From DATGPD01 sp041398565 (lineage in GTDB: Bacteria > Planctomycetota > UBA1135 > UBA2386), in NCBI GenBank assembly GCA_041398565.1, contig JAWKUN010000004.1, forward strand, positions 310,001 to 374,000: a stretch of 64,000 nt of DNA, given 5' to 3'. Within the stretch, counting starts at the first letter, position 1. Each line of letters begins with the position of its first letter. Shown in pieces: positions 25,792 to 35,298 of this stretch. The notes under the pieces are model-generated. The model did not search any database. It worked only from the letters and a program-made list of their open reading frames with translations, and was not told the origin of the DNA. Both the position numbers and the translations under genes were made by a program.

Positions 25792-27114
25792 AGCCAGAAC
25801 CCGCAGCAGCGCCGGGTCGCGCTTGGCCAACCCACGCTTGCACATGAACTCGAGGAGCCAGCTCGAGTAGCGGCGCAGCGTCGCGTCGCCGGTGAAGAGC
25901 TGCGGGAAGTGCCGGCTGAAGTGCAGGTTCAGCAGGCGGCCGACCACGCGCCGGCGCGCATCCACTCCCATCTGGAACAGGGTCAGCAAGCGACCGTCGT
26001 AGAAGCGGTCGACGGCGCGGTGCCACGCTGCCACGTGGCGCAGCACACGCTGCTCGTAGGCAGCCAGCGCGGCACCCGAGCCCTCCACGAGCGCGGCAGC
26101 CAGGTGGACGGCGCCGTCGAGGCTCACCAGGAGTCCGCTGCTGAACACCGGATCGACGAAGCCGAACGCGTCGCCCACCAGCGCCCAGCCGGCGCCGACA
26201 CCCCGCTGCGTCAGCATCTGGTAGTTGGTGTAGCGCATGACCGGCGACACGCGCTTGGGTGCCCCACCGAAGCTGCGCAGCTGCGTGTCCTGGCGCAGGA
26301 AGTTGTCGTACTGCTCTTCGTTGCCGGCGCCGAACTTCCCCAGCGTGTCGCCGTGCACCACCATGCCGAGCGACACCTTGCCCCGCAGCGGGATGCGCCA
26401 GCACCAGCCGTGGTCGAGCAAGTCGCTGTGGGCATGGCCTGCGTGCACGAGCGGCATGCCCTCGAGGTGGGCAAACAGGGCCGCGTCGCGGCGCGGCCCG
26501 GCCCGGCTCGGCAGGTCGAGCAGGTTCGACACCAGACGCCGGCGGCCGCTCGCGTCGACGATCCAGTCCGGTCCCTCGAGGAAGAAGCCGTCGGTGGCGC
26601 GCAGGGTCTCGGCGGCCAGGCGCAGCCCGTCGTCGCCGACCCGCTCGAGCTTCGCCGCGAAGGGAAACACGCGCACGCCAGCGCCGATCGCCGCCCGGCG
26701 GATGGCAGCGTCGAGCAGGTCGCGGGGGCTGTTGTAGGCGTACGGAGCGGCGATGCGCTTGAAGTCGGCAAAGCGGAAGCTGAGCGGCTCCTGGCCGCGG
26801 AGGGTGAAGGTCGCGCCCGGCTTCGGCACGCTGAAACCGGCGACCTCGTTCTCGATACCGAGGCGTCGCAGGAAGGGCACGATCGCCGGCACCAACGACT
26901 CGCCCACCACGAGTGGCGGACGGTTGTCCGGGGCGAACATCGCGACCTGGACGCCGGCGCGCGCCAGTTCGAAGCCGAGCATTGCTCCCGCCGGTCCACC
27001 ACCGACGATGGCCACGCTGCGCACCGCCCGGGTGCGCTCGCGCACCACGCGAGCGGTCGTTGCGACCGTGCGTCCGCAGGCGGGCAAGGAAGTCGTGCTC
27101 ACGGCCAGTGCCAT
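25789..27114 (-). CDS. FAD-dependent halogenase-like oxidoreductase
   Basis: 441 residues from the ATG at 27114; the open frame further upstream is antisense to the yceF-like gene. It has the FAD motif GGGPAG (38-43) and GESLVP (71-76). VPKPGATF contains Lys98, placed like the catalytic Lys of flavin halogenases. The halogenase signature WxWxIP appears as WCWRIP (237-242). GDAFGFVDPVFSSGL closely matches the GDAxxFVDPxFSSG motif of the halogenase branch. Such enzymes need FADH2 from a separate reductase and chlorinate or brominate a small molecule. Some family members are hydroxylases or geranylgeranyl reductases. No biosynthetic cluster or reductase adjoins it, so the substrate is unknown. 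Confidence 0.75.
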   Translation of the reverse strand: MALAVSTTSLPACGRTVATTARVVRERTRAVRSVAIVGGGPAGAMLGFELARAGVQVAMFAPDNRPPLVVGESLVPAIVPFLRRLGIENEVAGFSVPKPGATFTLRGQEPLSFRFADFKRIAAPYAYNSPRDLLDAAIRRAAIGAGVRVFPFAAKLERVGDDGLRLAAETLRATDGFFLEGPDWIVDASGRRRLVSNLLDLPSRAGPRRDAALFAHLEGMPLVHAGHAHSDLLDHGWCWRIPLRGKVSLGMVVHGDTLGKFGAGNEEQYDNFLRQDTQLRSFGGAPKRVSPVMRYTNYQMLTQRGVGAGWALVGDAFGFVDPVFSSGLLVSLDGAVHLAAALVEGSGAALAAYEQRVLRHVAAWHRAVDRFYDGRLLTLFQMGVDARRRVVGRLLNLHFSRHFPQLFTGDATLRRYSSWLLEFMCKRGLAKRDPALLRVLA

Positions 27115-27224
27115 CGCCGCCCGATTCTCACGCTCGAGCCGGGTCGGGTCACGCGCGAAGTCCACGGCGCTTCCACGCCGGTGTCGGTTGCTGTCTGCTC
27201 GTGTGCACTCGGTCGCAACACTCG

Positions 27225-27806
27225 ATGACTCGCTCTCTGCTCCTCGCCAGCACCTCGCCACACCGGCGCACCCTGCTGGCGCGTCTCGGCATCCCGTTCG
27301 CCTCCGTCGCCCCCGGCTGCGACGAGGACTCCTTCCATGGGCGCGGCCTGCCCCCGCGCCAACTCGCCGCCAGCCTGGCCGAAGCCAAGGCGCGCTCGGT
27401 GGCCGCCGCTCATCCCGAGGCACTGGTCATCGGCTCGGACCAGGTCTGCGCGCTCGACCTCGAGGTGCACGGCAAGCCCGGCGGCCGCGACGCCGCCATC
27501 GTCCAGCTCCGCCGCCTGCGCGGCCGCGCCCATCACCTCCACACCGCCGTGTGCGTGCTCGACCGTGGCGAGACCCACGCGTTCGTCGACGACAGCCGCC
27601 TGACCATGCGCGCGCTGACCGACGACGAGATCGCGCGCTACGTCGACGCCGACCGCCCGTTCGACTGTGCCGGCGCCTACAAACTCGAGAGTCTGGGGAT
27701 CGCGCTGTTCGCGACCATCGACTCGGGCGACCACACCGCCATCGTCGGCTTGCCCATGCTGCGCCTGTGCGACGTGCTGCGATCCTGCGGCGTGCCGCTG
27801 CCGTGA
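27225..27806 (+). CDS. yceF: Maf-like nucleotide pyrophosphatase, YceF (m7GTP) type
   Basis: 193 residues. It has the N-terminal Maf motif LLLASTSPHRRTLLARLGI. The middle motif reads GSDQVCALDLEVHGKP, and the C-terminal VGLPMLRLCDVLRSCG follows the YceF subgroup rather than YhdE (which has GADT). YceF hydrolyses 7-methyl-GTP (a house-cleaning activity) in the cytosol. The ATG at 27225 was chosen because the family begins right there; upstream frame is non-coding. It is convergent with folE. Confidence 0.88.
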   Translation: MTRSLLLASTSPHRRTLLARLGIPFASVAPGCDEDSFHGRGLPPRQLAASLAEAKARSVAAAHPEALVIGSDQVCALDLEVHGKPGGRDAAIVQLRRLRGRAHHLHTAVCVLDRGETHAFVDDSRLTMRALTDDEIARYVDADRPFDCAGAYKLESLGIALFATIDSGDHTAIVGLPMLRLCDVLRSCGVPLP

Positions 27807-27863
27807 GCGCGGGACGACCGCCTCCTGCGCTCGATCTTCTGCCCGGCGTCTACTGGGTCGCGT

Positions 27864-28544
27864 CTATTGGGCCTTGATCATCGCCAGGAACTCGCGCCGG
27901 GTCGCCGGATTCTGCCGGAACACGCCGCGCATGTGGCTGGTCACAGTCGCCACACCGGGCTTGCTGACGCCGCGACAGGTCATGCACATGTGCTCGGCAG
28001 CGATGACGACGGCGACGCCCAGCGGCTTGAGCACGTGGTCGATCGACGCGGCGATCTGCACGGTGAGCTTCTCCTGGATCTGCAGGCGGCGGGCGAAGGC
28101 ATCGACGACGCGCGCGATCTTGCTGATGCCGACCACGCGTCGGTCGGGGATGTAGGCGACGTGCGCCTTGCCCACGAACGGCACCATGTGATGTTCGCAG
28201 TGCGACGACAGCGGAATGTCGCGCAGCGTCACCATCTCGTCGTAGCCCTCGATCTCGGTGAACGTGCGCTGCAGGATCTCCTCGGGGTCGGCCGTGTAGC
28301 CGGCGAAGAACTCGGCGTACGAGCGCATGACCCGTGCCGGCGTCTGCAGCAGACCTTCGCGCGCCGGGTCGTCGCCGGCCCAACGGATGAGCGTGCGAAC
28401 CGCTTCCTCCACCTCCTCGGGCGTCGGCCGTGGGCTCGGCGTCGCAGCGTAGTCGCCTGGAGGACTCGAACGCGCCACGCTCGGACGCGGCGAGCGAGGA
28501 ACGCGCGCACGGGGCTTGCCGCCGGCCGTTTCTTCAGGACTCAC
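27864..28544 (-). CDS. folE: GTP cyclohydrolase I
   Basis: 226 residues from a GTG at 28544 (VSPEETAGG), with GGAG about 12 nt upstream. Earlier in-frame ATGs run into the divergent cysS region. The catalytic domain begins near residue 45. Zinc ligands are Cys in SSHCEHHMVPF and Cys in CMTCRGVSKPG, with the ligand His also in HCEHH. It is a type IA FolE: GTP to 7,8-dihydroneopterin triphosphate, the first step of tetrahydrofolate/pterin synthesis. No other folate genes are adjacent. Confidence 0.95.
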   Translation of the reverse strand: MSPEETAGGKPRARVPRSPRPSVARSSPPGDYAATPSPRPTPEEVEEAVRTLIRWAGDDPAREGLLQTPARVMRSYAEFFAGYTADPEEILQRTFTEIEGYDEMVTLRDIPLSSHCEHHMVPFVGKAHVAYIPDRRVVGISKIARVVDAFARRLQIQEKLTVQIAASIDHVLKPLGVAVVIAAEHMCMTCRGVSKPGVATVTSHMRGVFRQNPATRREFLAMIKAQ

Positions 28545-28653
28545 GGTGTGCCAAGTCTCCGCCAGAGCCGCGACCGCGACCGCGGGATTCTGGGACTTTT
28601 GTCGCGGACCGCCGCCCCCGTTCGGGCTTGCCGGCCCGCCGCGGCTCGGCATC

Positions 28654-30105
28654 ATGCGTTGGCGACGGCGGCACGTGACCATCCAGATCCACAACACCCT
28701 CTCCCGCAGCCTCGAGACCCTGCGCCCCCCCGAGCAAGGCCAGCTCGGCCTGTACTTGTGCGGCCCCACGGTCTACGACGACTGCCACATCGGCCACCTG
28801 ATGGGGCCGGTGCTGTTCGACGCCATCGTGCGCTGGCTGCGCGCGCGCGGCTACCGCGTGCGCTTCGTCAACAACATCACCGACATCGACGACAAGATCA
28901 TCGACCGGGCGCGGCGCACCGGCGAGGACTGGCGCGCGATCACCGTCCGCTACACACGTCAGTACTTCTCGTTCCTCGAGCGCCTGCACGTCGACACGAT
29001 CACCGACCACCCGCGCTGCACCGAGTTCATCCCGCCGATGATCGAGTTCACGCAGGAGCTGGTCGACAAGGGTCGCGCCTACGTGGCCGCCGACGGCGTG
29101 TACTACGACGTGCAGAAGCAGCCCGGATACGGCAAGCTCAGCGGCCGTCGGCTCGAGGACGCGCAGGCCGGCGCGCGCGTGCAGGCGCAGGGCGACCTGC
29201 GCCACCCTGCCGACTTCGCCCTGTGGAAGAAAGCCAAGCCCGGCGAGCCGACCTGGCCCAGTCCTTGGGGGGACGGGCGGCCGGGCTGGCACCTCGAGTG
29301 CAGCGTCATGGCCTCGGCGCTCCTCGGCACGTCGTTCGACATCCACGGCGGCGGCGACGACCTCAAGTTCCCGCACCACGAGAACGAGGTTGCGCAGAGC
29401 GAGGGGTGCGGGCATGCCTACGCGCACATCTGGATGCACCATGGGCTGGTGCAGTTCGGCGGCAAGAAGATCGCCAAGAGCGACCCGCGCATGCAGGACC
29501 CGGCCTTCGCCCAGCAGTTCCAGGCCAAGTGGCTGATGGACACCTACGGTGCGCCGACGCTGCGCTTCTTCCTCCTGCGCGGCCACTACCGACGGCCGAT
29601 CGATTTCGAGCCGCAGAACCTCGACGCAGCCAGGAAGGGACTCCTGCGCATGGCCGAGGTGATCGGCGACGAGCTGAGTCGGCCCAGCGGGGTCGACGAC
29701 GTGCTGACGCGGCCGCTGCCCGGCGCGGCGCAAGCGGCTCGGGACGCGTTCGCGGCGGCGATGGACGCCGACTTCAACACCGGCGAGGCGATCGCGGCGC
29801 TGTTCACGCTGGCGGCGCACGCGCGCAAGGCCGAGGGCGGCGAGCGCCTGGCGTGCGCGCTGGCGCTGCGCGACCTCGGGCGGCTGCTCGGTCTGTTCAT
29901 GCCCAGCGACCACGCCCAGCTGCGCGGCGGCGGCGACGACCTCGAGACCGTCGGCCATCTCATGCGCCTGGTGCTCGAGCTGCGGCAGGACGCGCGCGCG
30001 CGCAAGGACTTCGCGTCCGCCGACAAGATCCGCGACGCCCTGACCGCCGTCGACATCACCATCAAGGACGGCAAGGACGGCACCACCTGGACGAAAGGAA
30101 CATGA
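28654..30105 (+). CDS. cysS: Cysteinyl-tRNA synthetase
   Basis: 483 residues from the ATG at 28654. A GTG at 28675 (VTIQIHNTLSRSLE) matches where family members begin and may be the true start. Zinc Cys is in LYLCGPTVYD, the HIGH motif is CHIGHLMG, NNITDIDDKI is present, and the second zinc site is WHLECSVM. The KMSKS loop reads GGKKIAKSD, so the Met is replaced by Ile. C-terminal helices include DADFNTGEAIAALF. It charges tRNA-Cys in the cytosol. The TGA stop overlaps the start of the next gene (ATGATGG), suggesting coupling. Confidence 0.95.
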   Translation: MRWRRRHVTIQIHNTLSRSLETLRPPEQGQLGLYLCGPTVYDDCHIGHLMGPVLFDAIVRWLRARGYRVRFVNNITDIDDKIIDRARRTGEDWRAITVRYTRQYFSFLERLHVDTITDHPRCTEFIPPMIEFTQELVDKGRAYVAADGVYYDVQKQPGYGKLSGRRLEDAQAGARVQAQGDLRHPADFALWKKAKPGEPTWPSPWGDGRPGWHLECSVMASALLGTSFDIHGGGDDLKFPHHENEVAQSEGCGHAYAHIWMHHGLVQFGGKKIAKSDPRMQDPAFAQQFQAKWLMDTYGAPTLRFFLLRGHYRRPIDFEPQNLDAARKGLLRMAEVIGDELSRPSGVDDVLTRPLPGAAQAARDAFAAAMDADFNTGEAIAALFTLAAHARKAEGGERLACALALRDLGRLLGLFMPSDHAQLRGGGDDLETVGHLMRLVLELRQDARARKDFASADKIRDALTAVDITIKDGKDGTTWTKGT

Positions 30106-31511
30106 TGGAGTCTGACTCCAACAAGCGGTTTCGCTGCGGGTTTTCCCGAGCTCTCGCGCTTCTCGTGCTCGCCGGCATGGCTCCGGCCCAGGCCCCGTCG
30201 GCGACGCTCCGCGAGGTGTGCGGTCTCGGTAGCCAGTTCCACGCGGGCCGGCGGCGAGCCCTGTGCGCTGCCCTGCAGAGCGGCCTGCTCGTGCTGCGCG
30301 GCCTGCCTGACACGCGCACCAACACCCGCTTCAGCCAGGACAAGACGTTCTGGTACTTCACCGGTGTCGAGTCCGCGAACGCCGCCCTCGTGGTCGACGT
30401 CGCCTCCGGCAAGGAGGTCCTGTTCCTGCCCACGCCGAACCCGGGGGGCGAGAGTTGGGAGGGCGAGAAGTGGGATGTAGGCGACACTTGGGTCCCGGGT
30501 CTCACCGGCATCGACGACGTGCGTGCCATCTCCGAACTCGGAGCGGTGCTCGCCGAGATGCTGCCGAAGGCGGGCAACATCGCCTGGACCTCGCTCGCCG
30601 CGCACATCACGCTCGCCGGCAGCTACGACCGCGCCGGCCCGTACGACCGCCGCCGGGCGCGCGACCCGTTCGACGGCCGCCCCTCGCGCGAGCAGGCGTT
30701 CGCCGAGATCCTGCGCGGCAAGTACGGCGCCGAGGTCAAGGACATCACGCCGCACGCCTACAAGCTGCGGCGGGTCAAGATGCCAGAAGAACTCGACGCC
30801 CTGCGCCGCGCCGCCACGGCCGGTGCACTGGCGATGTGCGAGGCCATGCGCTCGACCCGCCCCGGCTTGCAGGAGTCCGATCTCGAGGCCGTGCTCGACC
30901 TCGTGCACCGGCGCCATGGCGCGCAGGGTCCCGCCTACCAAGCGATCGTGGGCGCCGGCCGCAACTCCTTGATCCTGCACTACACCGCCAACCGCGACCG
31001 CCTCGACGCCGAGCAGATCCTGCTCATCGACTACGCCCCCGAAGTCGACCACTACGTGAGCGACATCACCCGCACCTGGCCGATCGGCGGCAAGTTCACC
31101 GAGCGGCAGGCCGACTTGTACGACGCCGTGCTCGCCGCGCAGGAAGCCGGCATCGCCGCCGCCAAGCCTGGCAACGGCATGGCCGACGTGGAGCGCGCCT
31201 GCCGCGACGAGATCCGCCGGCGCGGTTTCGCCGACCTCGTGCGCCACGGCGCCTGTCACCTGGTGGGGATGGAGGTGCACGACCCCGGCTTCGTGCGCGG
31301 ACCGCTCGAGCCGGGCACGGTCTTCACCATCGAGCCCGGCCTCTACGATCCCGAGAGCGGTATCGGGGTGCGCATCGAGGACGTCGTCGTCATCACCGAG
31401 ACCGGCTGCGATGTTCTCAGCGCCGCCGCTCCCAAGGCGCGCGACGCCATCGAGGCCATGATCGCCGAGCGCGGCCTGCTCGATCCGCACACCGACGGCG
31501 ACGGCAAGTAG
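30105..31511 (+). CDS. Exported M24B (Xaa-Pro aminopeptidase-like) metallopeptidase
   Basis: 468 residues from the ATG at 30105, 5 nt after an AGGA. A second ATG lies at 30102. The first codons (MESDSNK) come from the repeat element at 30107. A signal segment follows (ALALLVLAGMAPAQA). The creatinase-like N-domain precedes the pita-bread domain with metal ligands: two Asp in LLIDYAPEVDHYVSDITRTW, His in GACHLVGMEVHDPG, Glu in FTIEPGLYD and Glu in VRIEDVV. It would remove N-terminal residues before proline. The signal peptide is unusual for PepP itself but common in planctomycete M24 proteins. Confidence 0.9.
   Translation: MESDSNKRFRCGFSRALALLVLAGMAPAQAPSATLREVCGLGSQFHAGRRRALCAALQSGLLVLRGLPDTRTNTRFSQDKTFWYFTGVESANAALVVDVASGKEVLFLPTPNPGGESWEGEKWDVGDTWVPGLTGIDDVRAISELGAVLAEMLPKAGNIAWTSLAAHITLAGSYDRAGPYDRRRARDPFDGRPSREQAFAEILRGKYGAEVKDITPHAYKLRRVKMPEELDALRRAATAGALAMCEAMRSTRPGLQESDLEAVLDLVHRRHGAQGPAYQAIVGAGRNSLILHYTANRDRLDAEQILLIDYAPEVDHYVSDITRTWPIGGKFTERQADLYDAVLAAQEAGIAAAKPGNGMADVERACRDEIRRRGFADLVRHGACHLVGMEVHDPGFVRGPLEPGTVFTIEPGLYDPESGIGVRIEDVVVITETGCDVLSAAAPKARDAIEAMIAERGLLDPHTDGDGK
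30107..30135. repeat. Dispersed palindromic element, copy 2 (in the start of the M24 gene)
   Basis: GGAGTC-T-GACTCC (30107-30119) is followed by AAC and a weak second hairpin AGCG-GTTT-CGCT (30124-30135). It overlaps codons 1-10 of the M24 peptidase and begins 2 nt after the cysS stop. Confidence 0.55.
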
Positions 31512-31540
31512 GCGTTCTTCCCCACGAGGCGCCGCTCGGC

Positions 31541-31546
31541 TAAGAG
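31541..31546 (+). promoter_or_regulatory. Putative -10 element TAAGAG, leaderless start
   Basis: GGCTAAGAGT lies 7 nt before the ATG at 31554. It deviates at the last base from TAnnnT. No Shine-Dalgarno sequence intervenes. Confidence 0.35.
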
Positions 31547-31553
31547 TGCGCGC

Positions 31554-33254
<1,701 letters not shown>

Positions 33255-33260
33255 TCCGCC

Positions 33261-34037
33261 TTGCGTGTCGTCTCGCTGAACTGCTCGAACACGGAGATCG
33301 TGTGCGCGCTCGGTTGCGCCGATCTCCTGGTCGGTGTCGACCGTGACTCCGACTTCCCGGCCGACGTCGTCGCGCGCTTGCCGCGTGTCGGCCGCGACCT
33401 CGAGATCGACATGCGCGCGGTGCAGGCCTTGCGTCCCGATCTGGTGCTGGCGTCGCTGACCGTCCCCGGCCACGACCGGGTCGTCGAGCGCCTGGCCGCC
33501 ACCGGCCTTCCCCACTACGCCCCGGCAACCAAGAGCCTCGACGACACCTACGCCGACATCGCTGAGATCGGCGCCCGCCTGGGCGTACCCGACCGCGCCG
33601 CCGCGCTGGTGCACGACATGCGCCGCCGCATCGCCCCGTGCCCGCCGCCGGGGCAGACGCGCCCGCGCGTCCTGGTCCAATGGTGGCCGAAGCCGGTGAT
33701 CGCACCGGGCCGCCGCAGTTGGGTGCACCAGCTGATCGAGCTGACCGGCGCTTGCAACGTCCTGGGCGACCGCGACGTCGAGAGCCAGCCGATCGACGAC
33801 GCTGCCGTCGCCGCGCTGGCACCGGACCTGATCGTCATCTCGTGGTGCGGGGTCAAGACGGAGAAGTACCGGCCCGACGTCGTCCTCGGCAATCCTCTCT
33901 GGCGCGAGGTGCCCGCGGTCGCCGCGGGCCGCGTCGCGTCGGTTCCCGAGGCCTTCCTGGGCCGGCCCGGACCGCGCCTGGTCGAGGGGCACGCCGCCTT
34001 GCGACGGCTGGTTGTGGCGTGCGCGACCCGATCCTGA
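33261..34037 (+). CDS. Helical-backbone metal/cobalamin-binding protein (BtuF-like)
   Basis: 258 residues from a TTG at 33261, 7 nt after the glnS stop. It starts directly with RVVSLNCSNTEIVCALG, the first beta-alpha unit of class III substrate-binding proteins (BtuF/FecB), and has LRPDLVLASLTVPG and LAPDLIVISWCGVKTEKYRPD. There is no signal peptide, so the mature protein would be cytosolic, as in a group of bacterial 'cobalamin-binding protein' homologues with unknown roles. No BtuCD is adjacent. Ligand identity is inference only. Confidence 0.75.
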   Translation: MRVVSLNCSNTEIVCALGCADLLVGVDRDSDFPADVVARLPRVGRDLEIDMRAVQALRPDLVLASLTVPGHDRVVERLAATGLPHYAPATKSLDDTYADIAEIGARLGVPDRAAALVHDMRRRIAPCPPPGQTRPRVLVQWWPKPVIAPGRRSWVHQLIELTGACNVLGDRDVESQPIDDAAVAALAPDLIVISWCGVKTEKYRPDVVLGNPLWREVPAVAAGRVASVPEAFLGRPGPRLVEGHAALRRLVVACATRS

Positions 34038-34091
34038 CCGGTCCCCGGCACGCCGGGAGCCTCCCGAGCAGCCGAACCACGCCGCGCCCGG

Positions 34092-34097
34092 TAGGCT
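34092..34097 (+). promoter_or_regulatory. Putative -10 element TAGGCT, leaderless start
   Basis: GGTAGGCT lies 7 nt before the ATG at 34105, with no Shine-Dalgarno sequence between. Confidence 0.4.
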
Positions 34098-34104
34098 TCT
34101 GGCG

Positions 34105-35286
34105 ATGTTCCGCGCCTCGCTGGCTCTCTCACTGCTCCTGCCGACGCTCGCCGCCCAACGCACCTGGATCGTCGATGCGCTGAGCGGACCGGGCACCCAC
34201 TTCACCGACCTGCCGCCGGCGGTCGCGGCCGCCGCGCCCGGCGACCTGCTGCTGGTGCGCACAGGCTCGTACAACGGCTTCTCGACCAGCATCGGCATCC
34301 ACGTGGTGGCCATCGGCGCCTGCACCATCGCGCCCACGGTGCTCGGCAAGAACGTCGTCGTCACGAACCTACCGGCGGGGCAGACCTTCACTCTGCACGG
34401 CTTCGACGGCTGGCGCCGGTTCCCGTTCTTCGCCGATCTCGTCGGCAACCAGGGTTTGGTGGTCCTGTCGCAGGTGCGCACGCTCGAGACCTGCGGCTGC
34501 GGGCCGCTGCACCAGAACCCGCCCGGCATCGTGGTCACCGACTGTGCCCAGGTCGTCCTCGACGGCGTCGTGAACTACGCGCAGCCGGCCGTGCTGTCGA
34601 CGCGCAGCCGCACGCTGCTGACGCGCTGCCTGCTCGGCTCGGTGACGCCGACCGACCCGATGGGCGACTGCCTCTACGTCGACGGCGGCGAGGTCGACGT
34701 CGTCGAGAGCGTGCTCGACGGCAACTCCGGCAGCGACGTCAACGGCGTGCCGCAGCCGGCCGTGCGCCTCCTGGGTGGCACGCTGCGCGTGCGCGGCACG
34801 ACCGGGGCGTTGATCCAAGGCGGGTTCGTCGTCAACCCTTCGTTCCCGGCGCCGGCGATCCGTGCGACCGGCGGCACGCTGGTGCTCGACCCCGACGTGG
34901 CGCTCAACCCGAGCATGGGTCAAACCGTGGCGCTGGACCTCCTGGGCACGCAGCTCATCCTCCGGCAGCAGGCAGCCGCGCTGGTGCGCTCGCCGACCGC
35001 CGGCGGAGTGCTGGCCGCCGACCTGATCGCCCAGCCTGGCGCCCCCTGCGCCTTGCTCGTCGGGCTGCCGCGCCCCCCGCTCGCAACCTCGCTCGGCACG
35101 CTCGAACTCGACCTGACGGCGACCTTGCCGGTCGCTGCCGGTAGCGCCGGCGCCAATGCGATGCTGTCGGCGAGCGTGCCGCTGCCGCCGGCGCTCGGAC
35201 TGGGCCAAGCGTTGGCCTTCCAGGGCGTCGCCGACCTCGGCGCCGGCATCGAGCTGACCTCCGCCGCCATCGCCACCGTCCGCTAG
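34105..35286 (+). CDS. Secreted right-handed beta-helix-like protein
   Basis: 393 residues from the ATG at 34105. The signal peptide is ALSLLLPTLAAQ. The mature region begins like pectate-lyase-type repeat proteins (DLPPAVAAAAPGDLLLVRTG.YNGF, the usual first coil of a parallel beta-helix). It then has short hydrophobic coils with turn residues (VVVTNL, VVLDGV, LYVDGGEVDVVESVLDGN). The last 90 residues carry a divergent version of the C-terminal module (LGLGQALAFQGVADLGAG). No catalytic residues are recognisable. Likely surface or extracellular; function unknown. It ends 12 nt before the next gene's start, in the repeat at 35301. Confidence 0.8.
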   Translation: MFRASLALSLLLPTLAAQRTWIVDALSGPGTHFTDLPPAVAAAAPGDLLLVRTGSYNGFSTSIGIHVVAIGACTIAPTVLGKNVVVTNLPAGQTFTLHGFDGWRRFPFFADLVGNQGLVVLSQVRTLETCGCGPLHQNPPGIVVTDCAQVVLDGVVNYAQPAVLSTRSRTLLTRCLLGSVTPTDPMGDCLYVDGGEVDVVESVLDGNSGSDVNGVPQPAVRLLGGTLRVRGTTGALIQGGFVVNPSFPAPAIRATGGTLVLDPDVALNPSMGQTVALDLLGTQLILRQQAAALVRSPTAGGVLAADLIAQPGAPCALLVGLPRPPLATSLGTLELDLTATLPVAAGSAGANAMLSASVPLPPALGLGQALAFQGVADLGAGIELTSAAIATVR

Positions 35287-35298
35287 CAAACCCACATA

